Origin: Xanthomonas vesicatoria ATCC 35937
Lineage (GTDB): Bacteria; Pseudomonadota; Gammaproteobacteria; Xanthomonadales; Xanthomonadaceae
Reading direction: 5' to 3'
Assembly (NCBI RefSeq): GCF_001908725.1
Contig: NZ_CP018725.1
Location: 930,001 to 994,000 of the forward strand
Length of the DNA: 64,000 nt
Numbering within the stretch: the stretch's first letter is position 1; each line of letters begins with the position of its first letter. Positions 51,683 to 63,337 of this stretch are shown piece after piece. A program made the position numbers and the translations under genes. The notes beneath the pieces were generated by a model that was not told the origin of the DNA, made no database searches, and was given only the letters and a program-made list of their open reading frames with translations.

Positions 51683-53185
51683 TCAAAGCTTGCTCGCGGC
51701 GATCTGGGTAGCCAGCTTGGCGATCGATGGTTCCATCAGATCGGTCAGCGGCTTCGGATACAGGCCCAGGGCCAGCACACCAGCAGCGAACACCCCAAGC
51801 ACGAAGGCCTCGCGGCCGTTGATGTCCTTTAGCTCCGCCACGTGGGCATTGGCCACTTCGCCGAAGAACACGCGCTTGTAGAGCCACAGTGTGTAGGCGG
51901 CCGTGATCACCAGGGTCGTGGCAGCAGCGAAGGCAACCAGAGGATGCTTCTGGAAGCTGGCCAGGATCACCATGAACTCACCGACGAAACCGCTGGTACC
52001 CGGAAGACCGGCGTTGGCCATGAAAAACAGCATGGAGAACGTCGCGAACCACGGCATCACATTGACCACGCCGCCGTAATCGGCGATGCGGCGGGTGTGC
52101 ATGCGGTCGTACAACACACCGATGCAGGAGAACATCGCGCCGGAGACAAAGCCGTGCGAAATCATCTGCACCATCGCGCCCTGCAAGCCGAGGCGTGCAG
52201 CGTCGGTGCTGCCGTACTCACGCACCAGGGTGAAGGCGATGAAGGTGCCTAGGGTCACGAAGCCCATGTGCGCGATGGACGAATACGCCACCAGCTTCTT
52301 CATGTCGTCCTGCACCAGCGCCACCAGGCCAACGTAGACCACCGCAATCAACGACAGGGTAATCACCAGCCACGCAAACTCATGGCTTGCATCGGGAACG
52401 ATCGGCAGGTTGAAGCGCAGGAAGCCGTAACCGCCGATCTTCAGTGCGATCGCCGCCAGGATCACCGAACCGGCGGTCGGCGCTTCGACGTGCGCGTCCG
52501 GCAGCCAGGTATGCACCGGGAACATCGGCACCTTGACCGCGAACGCGATCAGGAACGCGAAGAAGATCCAGGTCTGCTCCTTGGCTGTCAGCTGCAGCGC
52601 ATACAGGTCGGCCAGCTGAAAGCTGCCCCCCTTCAGGTACAGGTAGACCAAGCCCACCAGCATCAGCACCGAGCCGAGGAAGGTGTACAGGAAGAACTTC
52701 ATCGCCGCGTAGATACGCCGCGGGCCGCCCCAGACACCGATGATCAGGAACATCGGGATCAGCATGGCTTCGAAGAAGACATAGAACAGCATCGCGTCGG
52801 TGGCAGCGAAGATACCGACGGTGACGCCTTCCAGGATCAGGAACGCGGCCACGTACTGATTGACGCGCTTGTCGATCGAGCGCCAGGCGCCGATCAATGC
52901 CAGCACCGTCACCAACGTGGTCAGCACGATCAACGCGACCGCGATGCCGTCCACGCCCAGGTTGTAGCCAATGTTGTAGGCCGGAATCCAGGCGTGCAGT
53001 TCGATGAACTGCATGGCGTCATTGCCCGTGTCGTAGCCCAGTAGCGGCAGACTCAGCACAAAGGTCGCCACCGCCACCGCCAAGGATGCCCAGCGGGCAG
53101 TCTCGGCGTTGCGCAACGCAAGGATCAGGGCGCCACCGATAATCGGCAGCCAGATCAAGATAGACAGTAAAGGCCAGTTCGACAC
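51683..53185 (-). CDS. nuoM: NADH-quinone oxidoreductase subunit M
   Basis: This 500-aa polytopic membrane protein has FYVFFEAMLIPMFLIIGVWG (conserved Glu) and FPVHTWLPDAHVEAPTAGSV (the Mrp-antiporter signature). It pumps protons in complex I. It lies 20 bp after nuoL and 30 bp before nuoN. Confidence 0.96.
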   Translation of the reverse strand: MSNWPLLSILIWLPIIGGALILALRNAETARWASLAVAVATFVLSLPLLGYDTGNDAMQFIELHAWIPAYNIGYNLGVDGIAVALIVLTTLVTVLALIGAWRSIDKRVNQYVAAFLILEGVTVGIFAATDAMLFYVFFEAMLIPMFLIIGVWGGPRRIYAAMKFFLYTFLGSVLMLVGLVYLYLKGGSFQLADLYALQLTAKEQTWIFFAFLIAFAVKVPMFPVHTWLPDAHVEAPTAGSVILAAIALKIGGYGFLRFNLPIVPDASHEFAWLVITLSLIAVVYVGLVALVQDDMKKLVAYSSIAHMGFVTLGTFIAFTLVREYGSTDAARLGLQGAMVQMISHGFVSGAMFSCIGVLYDRMHTRRIADYGGVVNVMPWFATFSMLFFMANAGLPGTSGFVGEFMVILASFQKHPLVAFAAATTLVITAAYTLWLYKRVFFGEVANAHVAELKDINGREAFVLGVFAAGVLALGLYPKPLTDLMEPSIAKLATQIAASKL

Positions 53186-53205
53186 GTTTTCTTATTCCGT
53201 ACAGG

Positions 53206-55380
53206 TCAACGCCAGAAATGCATCAGTACCGCCAACAAGGCGATCAAACCGATGATCATTGCGAAGGCGTAGTGATAGAGGAAACCGGATTGCGTGCGAC
53301 GCAGCAGATTTGCAGCCAGGTCGATCAGTCGGGCAGAACCATTGACGACGACACCGTCGACCACATGGGTATCGATCGCGCGTGACGCCTTGCCAAGGAC
53401 AACACCGCCACCGGCGAAGCCATTGATCCACAGCTTGTCGAAGCCGTACTTGTTTTCCAGCAGCCACACGATCGGCGCAAACGCCCTGCGCGACTTGGTG
53501 GCCAGGTCCGGCTTCCACAGGTAGAACAGCGCGGCAAGCAGCAGACCGGCGACCGTCAGGAAGAACGGCGCAGCCATCATGCCGTGCAGCGCGAAGGCGA
53601 CCGGGCCGTGGAACTCTTCGGCCAGTGCGCCGACGGTGTCGCGCGCCGGGTCGTAGAAATCGACGATACCGGTAAAGAACGACACGGCCTGCCCCTTGAC
53701 CGCGTGCGCCGCGTGGTGGCCCTGCCAATCGGTACCGAACAGCATCGGGCCGATGGTGAAGAAGCCAATCGCCACCGACGGAATCGCCAGCAGGATCAAC
53801 GGCAACGTCACCACCCACTTGGACTCGTGCGGCTCGTGCGCTCCGTGGTGCCCATGACCGTGATCGTCGTGGCCGTGCGCGTCGTGCGCATGGACATCGT
53901 GCGCGTGACTGTCGTGCGCATGCACCTGCGCTTCGGCATCGGTGTGCGCGCTGTCGTGATGGGCATGCGCATCGTGCGCATGGGCATCGCGGAAACGCTC
54001 CTTGCCGTGGAAGGTCAGGAACAACAGACGGAAGCTGTAGAAGCTGGTGACCAGCACACCCCCAAGCACGGACCAGTACCCGTAGGTTGCGATCCAGCTA
54101 TGCGACTCGTGGGCATGGTGTGCGGCTGCCTCGATGATGGTGTCCTTCGAGTAGAAACCCGAGAAGAACGGCGTACCGACCAGCGCCAGCGTACCGATCA
54201 CGCTGGTCCAGTAGGTCACCTTCATGTACTTGCGCAGGCCGCCCATCTTGCGCATGTCCTGCTCGTGATGCATGCCGATGATGACCGAGCCGGCCGCCAG
54301 GAACAGCAGCGCCTTGAAGAAGGCATGCGTCATCAGGTGGAACACGGCAGCGGAGTAGGCCGACACGCCCAGCGCCACGGTCATGTAGCCCAGCTGGGAC
54401 AGCGTCGAATACGCCACCACGCGCTTGATGTCGTTCTGCACGATGCCGATCAGGCCGGTGAAGAAGGCCGTGGTCGCACCAATGAACAGGATGAAGTTCA
54501 GCGCGGTTTCCGACAGCTCGAACAGCGGCGACATGCGCGCGACCATGAAGATGCCGGCCGTGACCATCGTTGCGGCATGGATCAATGCCGAAATCGGCGT
54601 GGGGCCTTCCATCGAGTCCGGCAGCCATACGTGTAACGGCACCTGCGCCGACTTGCCCATCGCACCGATGAACAGGCAGATGCAGATCAGCGTCATCACG
54701 CTCCACTCGTGGCCCGCGAACAACTGCACCTTGGCACCGGCCATGGTGGTGGCGTTGGCAAACACCGTGGAGTAATCCAGCGAGCCGAACCACAACAATA
54801 CGCCGGCGATGCCTAGGATAAAGCCGAAGTCGCCGACGCGGTTGACCAGGAACGCCTTCATGTTGGCAAACACGGCGGTCGGGCGCTTGAACCAGAAACC
54901 GATCAACAAGTAGGACACCAGGCCCACCGCTTCCCAGCCGAAGAACAGCTGCAGGAAGTTGTTGCTCATCACCAGCGTCAGCATGGAGAAGGTGAACAAC
55001 GAGATATAGCTGAAGAAGCGCTGGTAACCCGGGTCTTCTTCCATGTAGCCGATGGTGTAGATGTGCACCAGCAGCGACACGAAGGTGACCACCACCATCA
55101 TCATCGCGGTCAGGCGATCAACCATGAAGCCGACATGCGCTGAGTAGTTACCGACGTCGAAGAAGGTGTACAGGTTCTGGTTGAACGGGCTGGCGCCCTG
55201 CTCCACCAATTGGTACAGGGTCAGGCACGACAGCGCACAGCTGACTGCGACGCCGAGGATGGTGACGTACTGCGCGCCCTTGCGCCCCACCTGACGACCG
55301 AACAGGCCGGCGATGATGCTGCCGACCAGCGGTGCAAGCACCACTGCGATCAGCAGACTCTTGGAGAGAGTGATTTCCAT
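53206..55380 (-). CDS. nuoL: NADH-quinone oxidoreductase subunit L with His-rich insertion
   Basis: This 724-aa protein, longer than E. coli NuoL (613 aa), has LFFGWEAVGLVSYLLIGFW, VPLHVWLPDSMEGPTPISA and the distal helices that carry the lateral arm. Between two membrane helices (about residues 463-519) lies a strongly His- and Asp-rich segment with repeated HAHD units, about 20 His in 55 residues. It is probably a solvent-exposed loop. The rest is a normal proton-pumping subunit. Confidence 0.95.
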   Translation of the reverse strand: MEITLSKSLLIAVVLAPLVGSIIAGLFGRQVGRKGAQYVTILGVAVSCALSCLTLYQLVEQGASPFNQNLYTFFDVGNYSAHVGFMVDRLTAMMMVVVTFVSLLVHIYTIGYMEEDPGYQRFFSYISLFTFSMLTLVMSNNFLQLFFGWEAVGLVSYLLIGFWFKRPTAVFANMKAFLVNRVGDFGFILGIAGVLLWFGSLDYSTVFANATTMAGAKVQLFAGHEWSVMTLICICLFIGAMGKSAQVPLHVWLPDSMEGPTPISALIHAATMVTAGIFMVARMSPLFELSETALNFILFIGATTAFFTGLIGIVQNDIKRVVAYSTLSQLGYMTVALGVSAYSAAVFHLMTHAFFKALLFLAAGSVIIGMHHEQDMRKMGGLRKYMKVTYWTSVIGTLALVGTPFFSGFYSKDTIIEAAAHHAHESHSWIATYGYWSVLGGVLVTSFYSFRLLFLTFHGKERFRDAHAHDAHAHHDSAHTDAEAQVHAHDSHAHDVHAHDAHGHDDHGHGHHGAHEPHESKWVVTLPLILLAIPSVAIGFFTIGPMLFGTDWQGHHAAHAVKGQAVSFFTGIVDFYDPARDTVGALAEEFHGPVAFALHGMMAAPFFLTVAGLLLAALFYLWKPDLATKSRRAFAPIVWLLENKYGFDKLWINGFAGGGVVLGKASRAIDTHVVDGVVVNGSARLIDLAANLLRRTQSGFLYHYAFAMIIGLIALLAVLMHFWR

Positions 55381-55387
55381 CTACGGG

Positions 55388-55693
55388 TCAGCCCTTCAAC
55401 GTGTCGACTTCGGCCACATTGATCGTGCGGCGCGTACGGAACAGAGTCACCAGGATCGCAAGACCGATGGCGGCCTCCGCGGCGGCAACGGTCAGGATGA
55501 AGAACACGAACAACTGACCGGCGGTGTCGCCTAGCTCGCGCGAGAATGCAATGAAGTTGACGTTGACCGACAGCAGCATCAACTCGATCGACATCAGCAA
55601 CACGATGACGTTCTTGCGGTTGAGGAAGATGCCGGCCAGGGAGATGCAGAACAGCACCGCGCCCAGTCCAAGCAGGTGGCCCAAGGTAATCAA
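55388..55693 (-). CDS. nuoK: NADH-quinone oxidoreductase subunit K
   Basis: This 101-aa protein has three membrane helices with the conserved Glu in [16 protein letters not shown] and [20 protein letters not shown]. It overlaps the nuoJ stop by 4 bp. It is part of the complex I proton path. Confidence 0.97.
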
Positions 55694-56349
55694 GACTTCG
55701 CCTCCTGTCCGTCCGCCGCATCGACGTGCGGCGCAATCTGTACTGGCTTTTCGACTGCCATCTTGACGATGCGCAGACGGTCGCCCGCCTTCACGCGGGA
55801 CTGCTCACTGGCGTTCTGGAGCTTGATGCCGGTGCGCTTGCGCAGGGTCAGCATCACCGCAGCCACCACCGCCACAGTCAGGATCACAGCGGCAAATTCG
55901 AACGCCAGCAGGAACTCGGTGTACAGGCTCTTGGCCAGCCAGGTCAGATTCGAACTGTCGGCTGCCTGCGCCGCTGCATTATCGACCGGGAACGGTGTGG
56001 CAGTGCGCGACTTCACGCCGATCAGGGTGACCATCTGCGCCAGCATCGCCACCGCAACGATCACGCCCAGCGGCATGTATTTGACCCAGCCCTCGCGCAG
56101 CCGGCTGGTGTCGATGTCCAGCATCATCACCACGAACAGGAACAGCACCATCACCGCGCCCACGTAGACCAGCACCAGCGTGACGCCAAGGAACTCGGCG
56201 CCGACCAGCAACCAGATGCACGCCATCGAGAAGAAGGTGAGGATCAGGCACAACACGGCATACACCGGGTTACGCACGCTGATCACCGCACCGGCGGACA
56301 CCACCGCGATTGCGGAGAAGGCGTAAAAAGCAATAGAGACCCAGTCCAT
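55690..56349 (-). CDS. nuoJ: NADH-quinone oxidoreductase subunit J
   Basis: ATG 56349 ([17 protein letters not shown]) is preferred: GAGG lies upstream and longer starts would overlap nuoI. The 219-aa protein has five membrane helices with [20 protein letters not shown], typical of NuoJ. It overlaps nuoK by 4 bp. Confidence 0.94.
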
Positions 56350-56356
56350 CATGACC

Positions 56357-56848
56357 TCAACGGAAGGCGGCATCGGCAGCGCGACGCTCGGCGATCTCGG
56401 CCTCTAGCCGGTCTCCGATCGCCAGCAGCTGCGGCTTGTTGACAATATTCTCGCCACGCTTCTCGAAGTGGTATTCGAGGATGTGCGTCTCGACGATCGA
56501 GTCCACTGGGCAGCTTTCTTCGCAGAAGCCGCAGAAGATGCACTTGAACAGGTCGATGTCGTAGCGCGTGGTGCGGCGCGAGCCGTCCTCGCGCTTGGCC
56601 GAGTCGATGGTGATCGCCAATGCCGGGCAGACCGCTTCGCACAGCTTGCAGGCGATGCAGCGCTCTTCGCCATTGGGATAGCGACGCAGCGCGTGCAGAC
56701 CACGGAAGCGTGGCGATTGCGGAAACTTCTCCATCGGGTACAGCACGGTGTACTTGGGCTTGAACGTGTATTTCAACGTCAGCCACAAACCGCCAAGCAG
56801 TTCGAGCAGCAGCAGGCTCTTGAAGTAATGGGTAATCTTGTTCATCAA
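56357..56848 (-). CDS. nuoI: NADH-quinone oxidoreductase subunit I
   Basis: This 163-aa peripheral subunit has two [4Fe-4S] motifs, [16 protein letters not shown] and [16 protein letters not shown] (clusters N6a and N6b), which pass electrons toward N2. It starts right after the nuoH stop. Confidence 0.98.
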   Translation of the reverse strand: MMNKITHYFKSLLLLELLGGLWLTLKYTFKPKYTVLYPMEKFPQSPRFRGLHALRRYPNGEERCIACKLCEAVCPALAITIDSAKREDGSRRTTRYDIDLFKCIFCGFCEESCPVDSIVETHILEYHFEKRGENIVNKPQLLAIGDRLEAEIAERRAADAAFR

Positions 56849-57940
56849 TTACACGCCCTTCTGGATCACGCCGTAAAACACCATCAACGCCGTCACTGCG
56901 ATCCATACGATCGTGAGCGGAATGAACACCTTCCAACCCAGACGCATGATCTGGTCGTAGCGGTAGCGCGGGAAGCTGGCACGGAACCAGATGTAGGCGC
57001 TGGCGAAGAAGAACACCTTCATCAGCAGCCACGGCCAACCGCCGGTCCACAGCCAATTGATCCACGGCGAGATGTCCGCAGTGACCCAACCCTGGATCGG
57101 GCTCAGCCAGCCACCGAGGAAGAAGATCGAGATCAGGAAGCTGACCAGGATCATGTTGGCGTATTCGGCCAGGAAGAACAGCGCGAACGCGCCACCCGAG
57201 TATTCCACCATGTGGCCGGCAACGATTTCCGATTCGCCTTCCACCACGTCGAACGGCGCGCGGTTGGTTTCGGCAACGCCGGAGACCCAGTACACGATGA
57301 ACAACGGGAACAGCGGAATCAGGAACCAGTCAAAGAAACCGGAGTTACCCGCCTGCGCGAACACGATCTGGCTGAGGTTGACGCTGCCGGAGGCGATCAT
57401 CACGCCGACCAGCGCAAAGCCCATCGCGATTTCGTAGCTGACCACCTGCGCGGCCGAGCGCATCGCACCCAGGAAGGCGTACTTGGAGTTGGATGCCCAA
57501 CCCGCCAGGATGATGCCGTACACGCCCAACGAGGTCATCGCCAGCAAATACAGCAAACCGACGTTGGCGTTGGACAGGACCAGCTGCGCATCGAACGGCA
57601 CCACCGACCACGCCGCGAATGCCGGCGCCAGCGTCAACAGCGGCGCAATGATGAACATCGCCTTGTGCGAGCTGCTGGGCTGCAGGATCTCCTTGAACAG
57701 GAGTTTGAACACGTCGGCGAAGGCCTGAAAGATGCCCATACCCACGTACATGGGCCCGTGGCGCACATGCATCCAGCCGATCAGCTTGCGCTCCCAGACC
57801 ACGTAAAAGGCCACCGAAATGATCACCGGCACGGCAATCAACAGGATCTTCAACACGGTCCACAGCACGATGCCGCCATCGCCCAGTCCGAGGAACCACT
57901 GGTGCAAGGGATCGACCACGTTCAACAGCAATTCGTTCAT
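56849..57940 (-). CDS. nuoH: NADH-quinone oxidoreductase subunit H
   Basis: ATG 57940 ([20 protein letters not shown]) is used because it overlaps the nuoG stop by 4 bp. The 363-aa protein has eight membrane helices and the quinone-site loop [20 protein letters not shown]. It forms the quinone chamber with NuoB and NuoD. Confidence 0.96.
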   Translation of the reverse strand: MNELLLNVVDPLHQWFLGLGDGGIVLWTVLKILLIAVPVIISVAFYVVWERKLIGWMHVRHGPMYVGMGIFQAFADVFKLLFKEILQPSSSHKAMFIIAPLLTLAPAFAAWSVVPFDAQLVLSNANVGLLYLLAMTSLGVYGIILAGWASNSKYAFLGAMRSAAQVVSYEIAMGFALVGVMIASGSVNLSQIVFAQAGNSGFFDWFLIPLFPLFIVYWVSGVAETNRAPFDVVEGESEIVAGHMVEYSGGAFALFFLAEYANMILVSFLISIFFLGGWLSPIQGWVTADISPWINWLWTGGWPWLLMKVFFFASAYIWFRASFPRYRYDQIMRLGWKVFIPLTIVWIAVTALMVFYGVIQKGV

Positions 57941-60171
57941 GCAGCCACCACCGTTACGCGACCGGCGCCAAGCGGCGCGGTTGCGCCATGGCCGGACTCG
58001 ATCCACACCGTGCCCGGTGCAACGCGCTTGTCCAGAATCACCGGCAACGTCGCCTTACCAGCGTCGGTGCCCACCTTGACCATCTGGCCTGCGCCAACCT
58101 GCAACTGGGCAGCCTGCTCCGGATGCATCGCCACGCACGGCGCGATGTTGAGCGGATGCGACTGCAATGCAGCGGCGCGACGTACCACCGCGTCGGTGCG
58201 GTAGATCGCAGCGGTCGCCGCGACTTCGAGCCCGTCACTAACCGCTTGCGGCTGAGCCGAGGCCACCGGGCGCACATCGCGGTTCTGCATGCCGGCACGT
58301 AGGCCGACCAGATCGATGAACTCGAAACCGGCCAGACCCAGCTCGCCACCCAGCGCACGCAGCACCCGCCAGCCTTCACGCGCTTCGACCGGCAAACGGC
58401 CTGCGGCACGTGCCGTCTGCACGCGGCCATCGAGATTGGTCAGCGAGGCATCGATTTCCGGCAATGCGCCGATCGGCAGAATCACGTCCGCCACATCGCG
58501 CGTCGAAGCGCAGGCGAACTGGCTGAATGCAACAACCTTGGCACCGGCAAGCGCTCCGCGGGCAGCGGCGGCGTCGGCAAAATCCAGCCCAGGTTCGATG
58601 CCGTACAACACATACGCCTGACGCGGCTGCGCCAGCATGCCGGCCACATCACGTGCGGTCGGCAATACACCTTGCGACACCAGGCCCACTGCGTTCGCAC
58701 CCTGCGGGATACGGCACAGCGAGGCGCCGGTTGCGATAGCGAAGTCACGTGCAGCAGCGCGCAATGCCGCAGCCTGCGGATGATTCTCGGCCAAGGCGCC
58801 GACCACGATCACGGCGCGTGTCGCGCCCTTGACCGCATCGCGCAACGCGGCATCGTCGAGCGCACCTGCCAGTTTCGACGGCGCAACCACGGTGCGGCTG
58901 GCCTGGGTGAAGGCGAAATCGAAATCGACCGGGTTGACCGAATGGATCTGCGTGCGGTTCTGGATGTGCGCCTTGCGCAGACGTGCATGCAGCAACGGCA
59001 GCTCATGACGCACGTTGGTACCGAACAGCACCACTACATCGGCCTGCTCGATCTCGGCCAGCGGCGTTGCAAAAGCTTCGGCAACCGCAGCGTCGGAGAA
59101 ATCGCGATTGAGCAGACGGTGATCCAGATTGCCACTCCCCAGCCCTTCGGCCAGACGCGCAAGCAATGCGCCCTCTTCGTTGGAGGTGGATGGGTGCACC
59201 AGCACGCCAAGCTGATCGCCGGCGTTGTCACGCAGGATCTGGGTCGCAGCGGCCAGGCCTTCGGTCCAGCTCACTTCGGTCCACTCGCCGTTGACCTTCT
59301 TCAGCGGCTTGACCGCACGGTCCTCGGAATACAGGCCCTGATGCGAGTAACGATCGCGATCGGACAGCCAGCACTCGTTGACCGCCTCGTTCTCGCGCGG
59401 CACCGTGCGCAGCACTTCGCCGCGACGCACGTGCAGGAACAGGTTCGAGCCCATCGCGTCGTGGTAACCCAGCGACTCGCGCGCCATCAATTCCCACGGA
59501 CGCGCACGGAACTGGAACACCTTGTTGGTCAGCGCGCCGACCGGGCAGACATCGATGACGTTGCCGGAAATTTCGGTGGTCAGCGGCTTGCCGTCGTAGG
59601 TGCCGATCTGCAGGTTTTCACCGCGATACATGCCACCCAGCTCGTAGGTGCCGGCAATGTCCGCCGTGAAGCGCACGCAACGCGTGCACTGGATGCAGCG
59701 GGTCATTTCGGTGGCGACCAACGGACCGATGTCTTCGTCCGGCACCACACGCTTGCGTTCATTGAAGCGGCTCACCGAGCGGCCGTAGCCGAGCGATACG
59801 TCCTGCAGTTCGCACTCGCCGCCCTGATCGCAGATCGGGCAGTCCAGCGGATGATTGATCAGCAGGAATTCCATCACGCTGCGCTGGTACTTCAGCGCCT
59901 TTTCGCTACGCGTGGTGACCTTCATGCCGTCCATCACCGGCGTGGCGCAGGCGGGCGACGGCTTCGGGGATTTTTCGACGTCCACCAGGCACATGCGGCA
60001 GTTGGCCGCGATCGGCAGCTTCTCGTGGTAGCAGAAGCGCGGAATCGGAATGCCGGCCTTGTCGGCGGCCTGGATGATCATCGAACCCTTCGGCACCACC
60101 AGGCTCTGCCCGTCGATCTCGACAGTGACATGGTCCGGTGGCACGTTCGGATTCACTGGTTGGGCGCTCAT
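57937..60171 (-). CDS. nuoG: NADH-quinone oxidoreductase subunit G
   Basis: ATG 60171 ([19 protein letters not shown]) overlaps the nuoF stop by 4 bp. The 744-aa protein has a [2Fe-2S] ferredoxin domain ([19 protein letters not shown]), the His-ligated cluster motif ([18 protein letters not shown]), a further [4Fe-4S] motif ([10 protein letters not shown]) and a molybdopterin-oxidoreductase-like C-terminal region without cofactor. Confidence 0.96.
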   Translation of the reverse strand: MSAQPVNPNVPPDHVTVEIDGQSLVVPKGSMIIQAADKAGIPIPRFCYHEKLPIAANCRMCLVDVEKSPKPSPACATPVMDGMKVTTRSEKALKYQRSVMEFLLINHPLDCPICDQGGECELQDVSLGYGRSVSRFNERKRVVPDEDIGPLVATEMTRCIQCTRCVRFTADIAGTYELGGMYRGENLQIGTYDGKPLTTEISGNVIDVCPVGALTNKVFQFRARPWELMARESLGYHDAMGSNLFLHVRRGEVLRTVPRENEAVNECWLSDRDRYSHQGLYSEDRAVKPLKKVNGEWTEVSWTEGLAAATQILRDNAGDQLGVLVHPSTSNEEGALLARLAEGLGSGNLDHRLLNRDFSDAAVAEAFATPLAEIEQADVVVLFGTNVRHELPLLHARLRKAHIQNRTQIHSVNPVDFDFAFTQASRTVVAPSKLAGALDDAALRDAVKGATRAVIVVGALAENHPQAAALRAAARDFAIATGASLCRIPQGANAVGLVSQGVLPTARDVAGMLAQPRQAYVLYGIEPGLDFADAAAARGALAGAKVVAFSQFACASTRDVADVILPIGALPEIDASLTNLDGRVQTARAAGRLPVEAREGWRVLRALGGELGLAGFEFIDLVGLRAGMQNRDVRPVASAQPQAVSDGLEVAATAAIYRTDAVVRRAAALQSHPLNIAPCVAMHPEQAAQLQVGAGQMVKVGTDAGKATLPVILDKRVAPGTVWIESGHGATAPLGAGRVTVVAA

Positions 60172-61502
60172 GCGGCCACTCCGACGTGCGTGTCGACGAT
60201 CGAACGACCGTTGACGATGTAGTACTCGAATTCGTCCCAGAACTGGCGCAGGAAGCCTTGAATCGGCCATGCCGCCGCTTCACCGAACGCGCAGATGGTG
60301 TGCCCTTCGATCTGGCCAGCCACGGTACGCAGCTGATGCAGGTCTTCCATCGTGGCCTTGCCGGCAACGATGCGCTCCAGTACGCGGTGCATCCAGCCGG
60401 TGCCTTCGCGGCACGGGGTGCACTGGCCGCAGGATTCCTTGTGGAAGAACTGCGAGATGCGGCAGGCAAAACGCACGCAGCAGACGCTGTCATCCAGCAC
60501 CACGATGGCGCCCGAACCCAGACCGGTGCCCAGCGCACGCAGGGTGTCGTAGTCCATCTGCAGGCCAGCGACCTGGTCTGCCTTCAGCACCGGCATCGAC
60601 ACACCGCCAGGCACAACGCCCTTGAGCTTACGACCTGGGCGCAAACCGCCGGCCATTTCGAGCAGTTCGTCGAAAGTGGTGCCGAGCGGCACTTCGAAAT
60701 TTCCGCCCTTCTGCACGCAGCCGGACACCGAGAAGATCTTCGGGCCGCCATTCTTGGTCTTGCTCAAGCCGAGGAACCACTCCGGGCCGTTGCGAATGAT
60801 CGCCGGCACCGACGCGTAGGTCTCGGTGTTGTTGATGGTGGTCGGCTTGCCGTACAGGCCGAAGTTCGCCGGGAACGGCGGCTTGTAGCGCGGCTGGCCC
60901 TTCTTGCCTTCCAGCGACTCCATCAATGCGGTTTCTTCGCCGCAGATGTAGGCACCGGCACCCAGCGCACCATAGATATCGATATCCACGCCGCTGCCGA
61001 GGATGTTCTTGCCCAGCCAGCCATTTGCGTACGCATCGGCCAGCGCCAGCTCGAAGTTTTCGAACGGCTCGTGGTGGAACTCACCACGCAGGTAGTTATA
61101 GCCCACGGTCGAACCGGTGGCGTAACAGGCGATCGCCATGCCCTCCACCACGGAGTGCGGGTTGTAACGCAGGATGTCGCGGTCCTTGCAGGTACCCGGC
61201 TCGGATTCGTCCGAGTTGCACAGGATGTACTTCTGCATCGTGCCCTTGGGCATGAACGACCACTTCAGACCGGTCGGGAAGCCCGCGCCGCCACGGCCAC
61301 GCAGGTTGGACGCCTTGACCATTTCGATGACGTCGGCCGGCGGAATCTTTTCTTCCAGGATCTTGCGCAGCGCGGCGTAGCCACCGGTCTTGAGGTAGCT
61401 CTCGTACGACCACGGCGTGTCGTAATGCAGGGTCGTGTAGACGACCTGATGCGGCAACGGCGCCGGACCGACGGGACCTGTAGGTGCGTGATGATGTGCC
61501 AT
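60168..61502 (-). CDS. nuoF: NADH-quinone oxidoreductase subunit F
   Basis: This 444-aa protein has [15 protein letters not shown] (NADH/FMN site), [17 protein letters not shown] and the N3 cluster motif [15 protein letters not shown]. It binds NADH and FMN and is the entry point for electrons. It is 3 bp after nuoE and overlaps nuoG. Confidence 0.98.
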   Translation of the reverse strand: MAHHHAPTGPVGPAPLPHQVVYTTLHYDTPWSYESYLKTGGYAALRKILEEKIPPADVIEMVKASNLRGRGGAGFPTGLKWSFMPKGTMQKYILCNSDESEPGTCKDRDILRYNPHSVVEGMAIACYATGSTVGYNYLRGEFHHEPFENFELALADAYANGWLGKNILGSGVDIDIYGALGAGAYICGEETALMESLEGKKGQPRYKPPFPANFGLYGKPTTINNTETYASVPAIIRNGPEWFLGLSKTKNGGPKIFSVSGCVQKGGNFEVPLGTTFDELLEMAGGLRPGRKLKGVVPGGVSMPVLKADQVAGLQMDYDTLRALGTGLGSGAIVVLDDSVCCVRFACRISQFFHKESCGQCTPCREGTGWMHRVLERIVAGKATMEDLHQLRTVAGQIEGHTICAFGEAAAWPIQGFLRQFWDEFEYYIVNGRSIVDTHVGVAA

Positions 61503-61505
61503 GTC

Positions 61506-62033
61506 TTATTCCAGCCCGTCCAGCAGCGCGTCGACCTTCTCTTTCGTCAGGTGCTCGTGGTAGTGGCCGTTGATGACCATCATCGGCGCTGCGGAGCAGG
61601 CCGCCAGGCACTCTTCTTCGCGCTTGAGGTAGACGCGTCCGTCGGCCGTCGACTGACCCAGCTTGCAGCCCAGCTTCTTCTCTGCGTGCGCCAGCAGATC
61701 TTCGGCGCCGTTGAGCCAGCAGCTGATGTTGGTGCAGAACGCCACATTGTGGCGGCCGACCTTTTCGGTCTCGAACATCGAGTAGAAGCTGGCGACCTCG
61801 TAGGCCCACACCGGCGGCAGTTCCAGATACTTGGCCACGCCAACGATCAACTCGTCGGTCAGCCAGCCCTGGTTCTGCTCCTGCGCAGCGTGCAAGCCCT
61901 GCAGCACTGCAGACCGCTTACGATCTGGCGGAAACTTGGCCAGCCAGTGATCGATGTGCGCGCGCGTCTTGTCGCTCAGCACAACCTGCGGATCGACGTC
62001 GCGCGCCGCCTCGAAATTACCCGTCGCCTTCAT
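61506..62033 (-). CDS. nuoE: NADH-quinone oxidoreductase subunit E
   Basis: This 175-aa protein has a thioredoxin-like [2Fe-2S] domain with [15 protein letters not shown] (C-x4-C) and [14 protein letters not shown] (C-x3-C), forming cluster N1a. It overlaps nuoD by 4 bp. Confidence 0.98.
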   Translation of the reverse strand: MKATGNFEAARDVDPQVVLSDKTRAHIDHWLAKFPPDRKRSAVLQGLHAAQEQNQGWLTDELIVGVAKYLELPPVWAYEVASFYSMFETEKVGRHNVAFCTNISCWLNGAEDLLAHAEKKLGCKLGQSTADGRVYLKREEECLAACSAAPMMVINGHYHEHLTKEKVDALLDGLE

Positions 62034-63337
62034 CGGTCAACCTCACCGAAAACCAAATCGTAAGTACCGATCATCGCCACGACGTCGGCCAGCAAATAGC
62101 CACGCACCACCGCGTCCATCGACGACAGATGCGCAAAGCCCGGCGCGCGCAGATGCACGCGGAACGGCTTGTTGGCGCCATCGGACATCAGGTAGCAGCC
62201 AAACTCACCCTTGGGCGCTTCGACCGCGCTGTAGGTTTCGCCGGCTGGCACGCAGTAGCCTTCACTGAACAGCTTGAAGTGATGGATCAGCGCTTCCATG
62301 TCGTCCTTCATGCCTTCGCGGCTTGGCGGAGCGACCTTGAAATTGGTGACCATGACTGGGCCAGGATTGGCCTTCAGCCACTTCACGCACTGCTTGATGA
62401 TGCGGTTGGATTCGCGCATCTCGGCCACGCGCACCAGATAACGGTCGTAGCAATCGCCGTTGGTGCCGACAGGAATATCGAAATCCACCGAGTCGTACTT
62501 GGCGTACGGCTGCTTCTTGCGCAGATCCCACTCGATGCCCGAACCACGCAGCATCGGGCCGGTCATGCCCCAGGCACGCGCCAGATCCGGGCTAATGATG
62601 CCCACATCCACGGTGCGCTGCTTCCAGATACGGTTATCGGTCAGCAGCGTTTCGTATTCGTCCACGCGCGCCGGGAAGGTGTTGGTGAACTCCTCCAGGA
62701 AGTCCAGCAGCGTGCCCTCGCGACCGGCGTTGCGCTTCTTCAGCGCCCCACCCTTGTGCCAGCGAGACTCTTTGTACTGCGGCATGCGGTCGGGCAGATC
62801 GCGGTAGACGCCGCCGGGACGGTAGTAGGCCGCGTGCATGCGCGCGCCGCTGACCGCCTCGTAGACGTCCATCAATTCTTCGCGCTCGCGGAATGCGTAG
62901 AGCATCACCGCCATCGCGCCCAGATCGAGCGCGTTGGAACCGACCCACATCAGGTGGTTCTTGATGCGGGTGATCTCGTCGAACATGGTACGAATGTACT
63001 GTGCGCGCTCGGGCGCTTCGATCCCCATCAGGGACTCGATCGCGCGCACATAAGCGTGCTCGTTGCACATCATCGACACGTAATCCAGGCGGTCCATGTA
63101 CGGAACCGACTGGTTGAACGGCTTGGACTCGGCCAGCTTCTCGGTGCCACGGTGCAGCAGGCCGATATGCGGATCGGCGCGCACCACGGTCTCGCCGTCC
63201 ATTTCCAGGATCAGGCGCAGCACGCCGTGCGCCGCAGGATGCTGCGGGCCGAAGTTCATCGTGTAGTTGCGGATTTCCTGCTTGCTTTCAACAGGATTGC
63301 TCGCGAAGGCATCGGTTGCCTGGCGGAACTCACTCAC
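62030..63337 (-). CDS. nuoD: NADH-quinone oxidoreductase subunit D
   Basis: This 435-aa protein has [22 protein letters not shown], the 49-kDa subunit signature, and [16 protein letters not shown]. It forms the quinone-reducing site with NuoB. It overlaps the nuoC stop by 4 bp. Confidence 0.98.
   Translation of the reverse strand: MSEFRQATDAFASNPVESKQEIRNYTMNFGPQHPAAHGVLRLILEMDGETVVRADPHIGLLHRGTEKLAESKPFNQSVPYMDRLDYVSMMCNEHAYVRAIESLMGIEAPERAQYIRTMFDEITRIKNHLMWVGSNALDLGAMAVMLYAFREREELMDVYEAVSGARMHAAYYRPGGVYRDLPDRMPQYKESRWHKGGALKKRNAGREGTLLDFLEEFTNTFPARVDEYETLLTDNRIWKQRTVDVGIISPDLARAWGMTGPMLRGSGIEWDLRKKQPYAKYDSVDFDIPVGTNGDCYDRYLVRVAEMRESNRIIKQCVKWLKANPGPVMVTNFKVAPPSREGMKDDMEALIHHFKLFSEGYCVPAGETYSAVEAPKGEFGCYLMSDGANKPFRVHLRAPGFAHLSSMDAVVRGYLLADVVAMIGTYDLVFGEVDR

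Noticed and set aside
53820..53995. Short repeats resembling a CRISPR array
   Set aside because: The repeats are in frame within nuoL and encode His/Asp units; there are no spacers of constant length and no cas genes.
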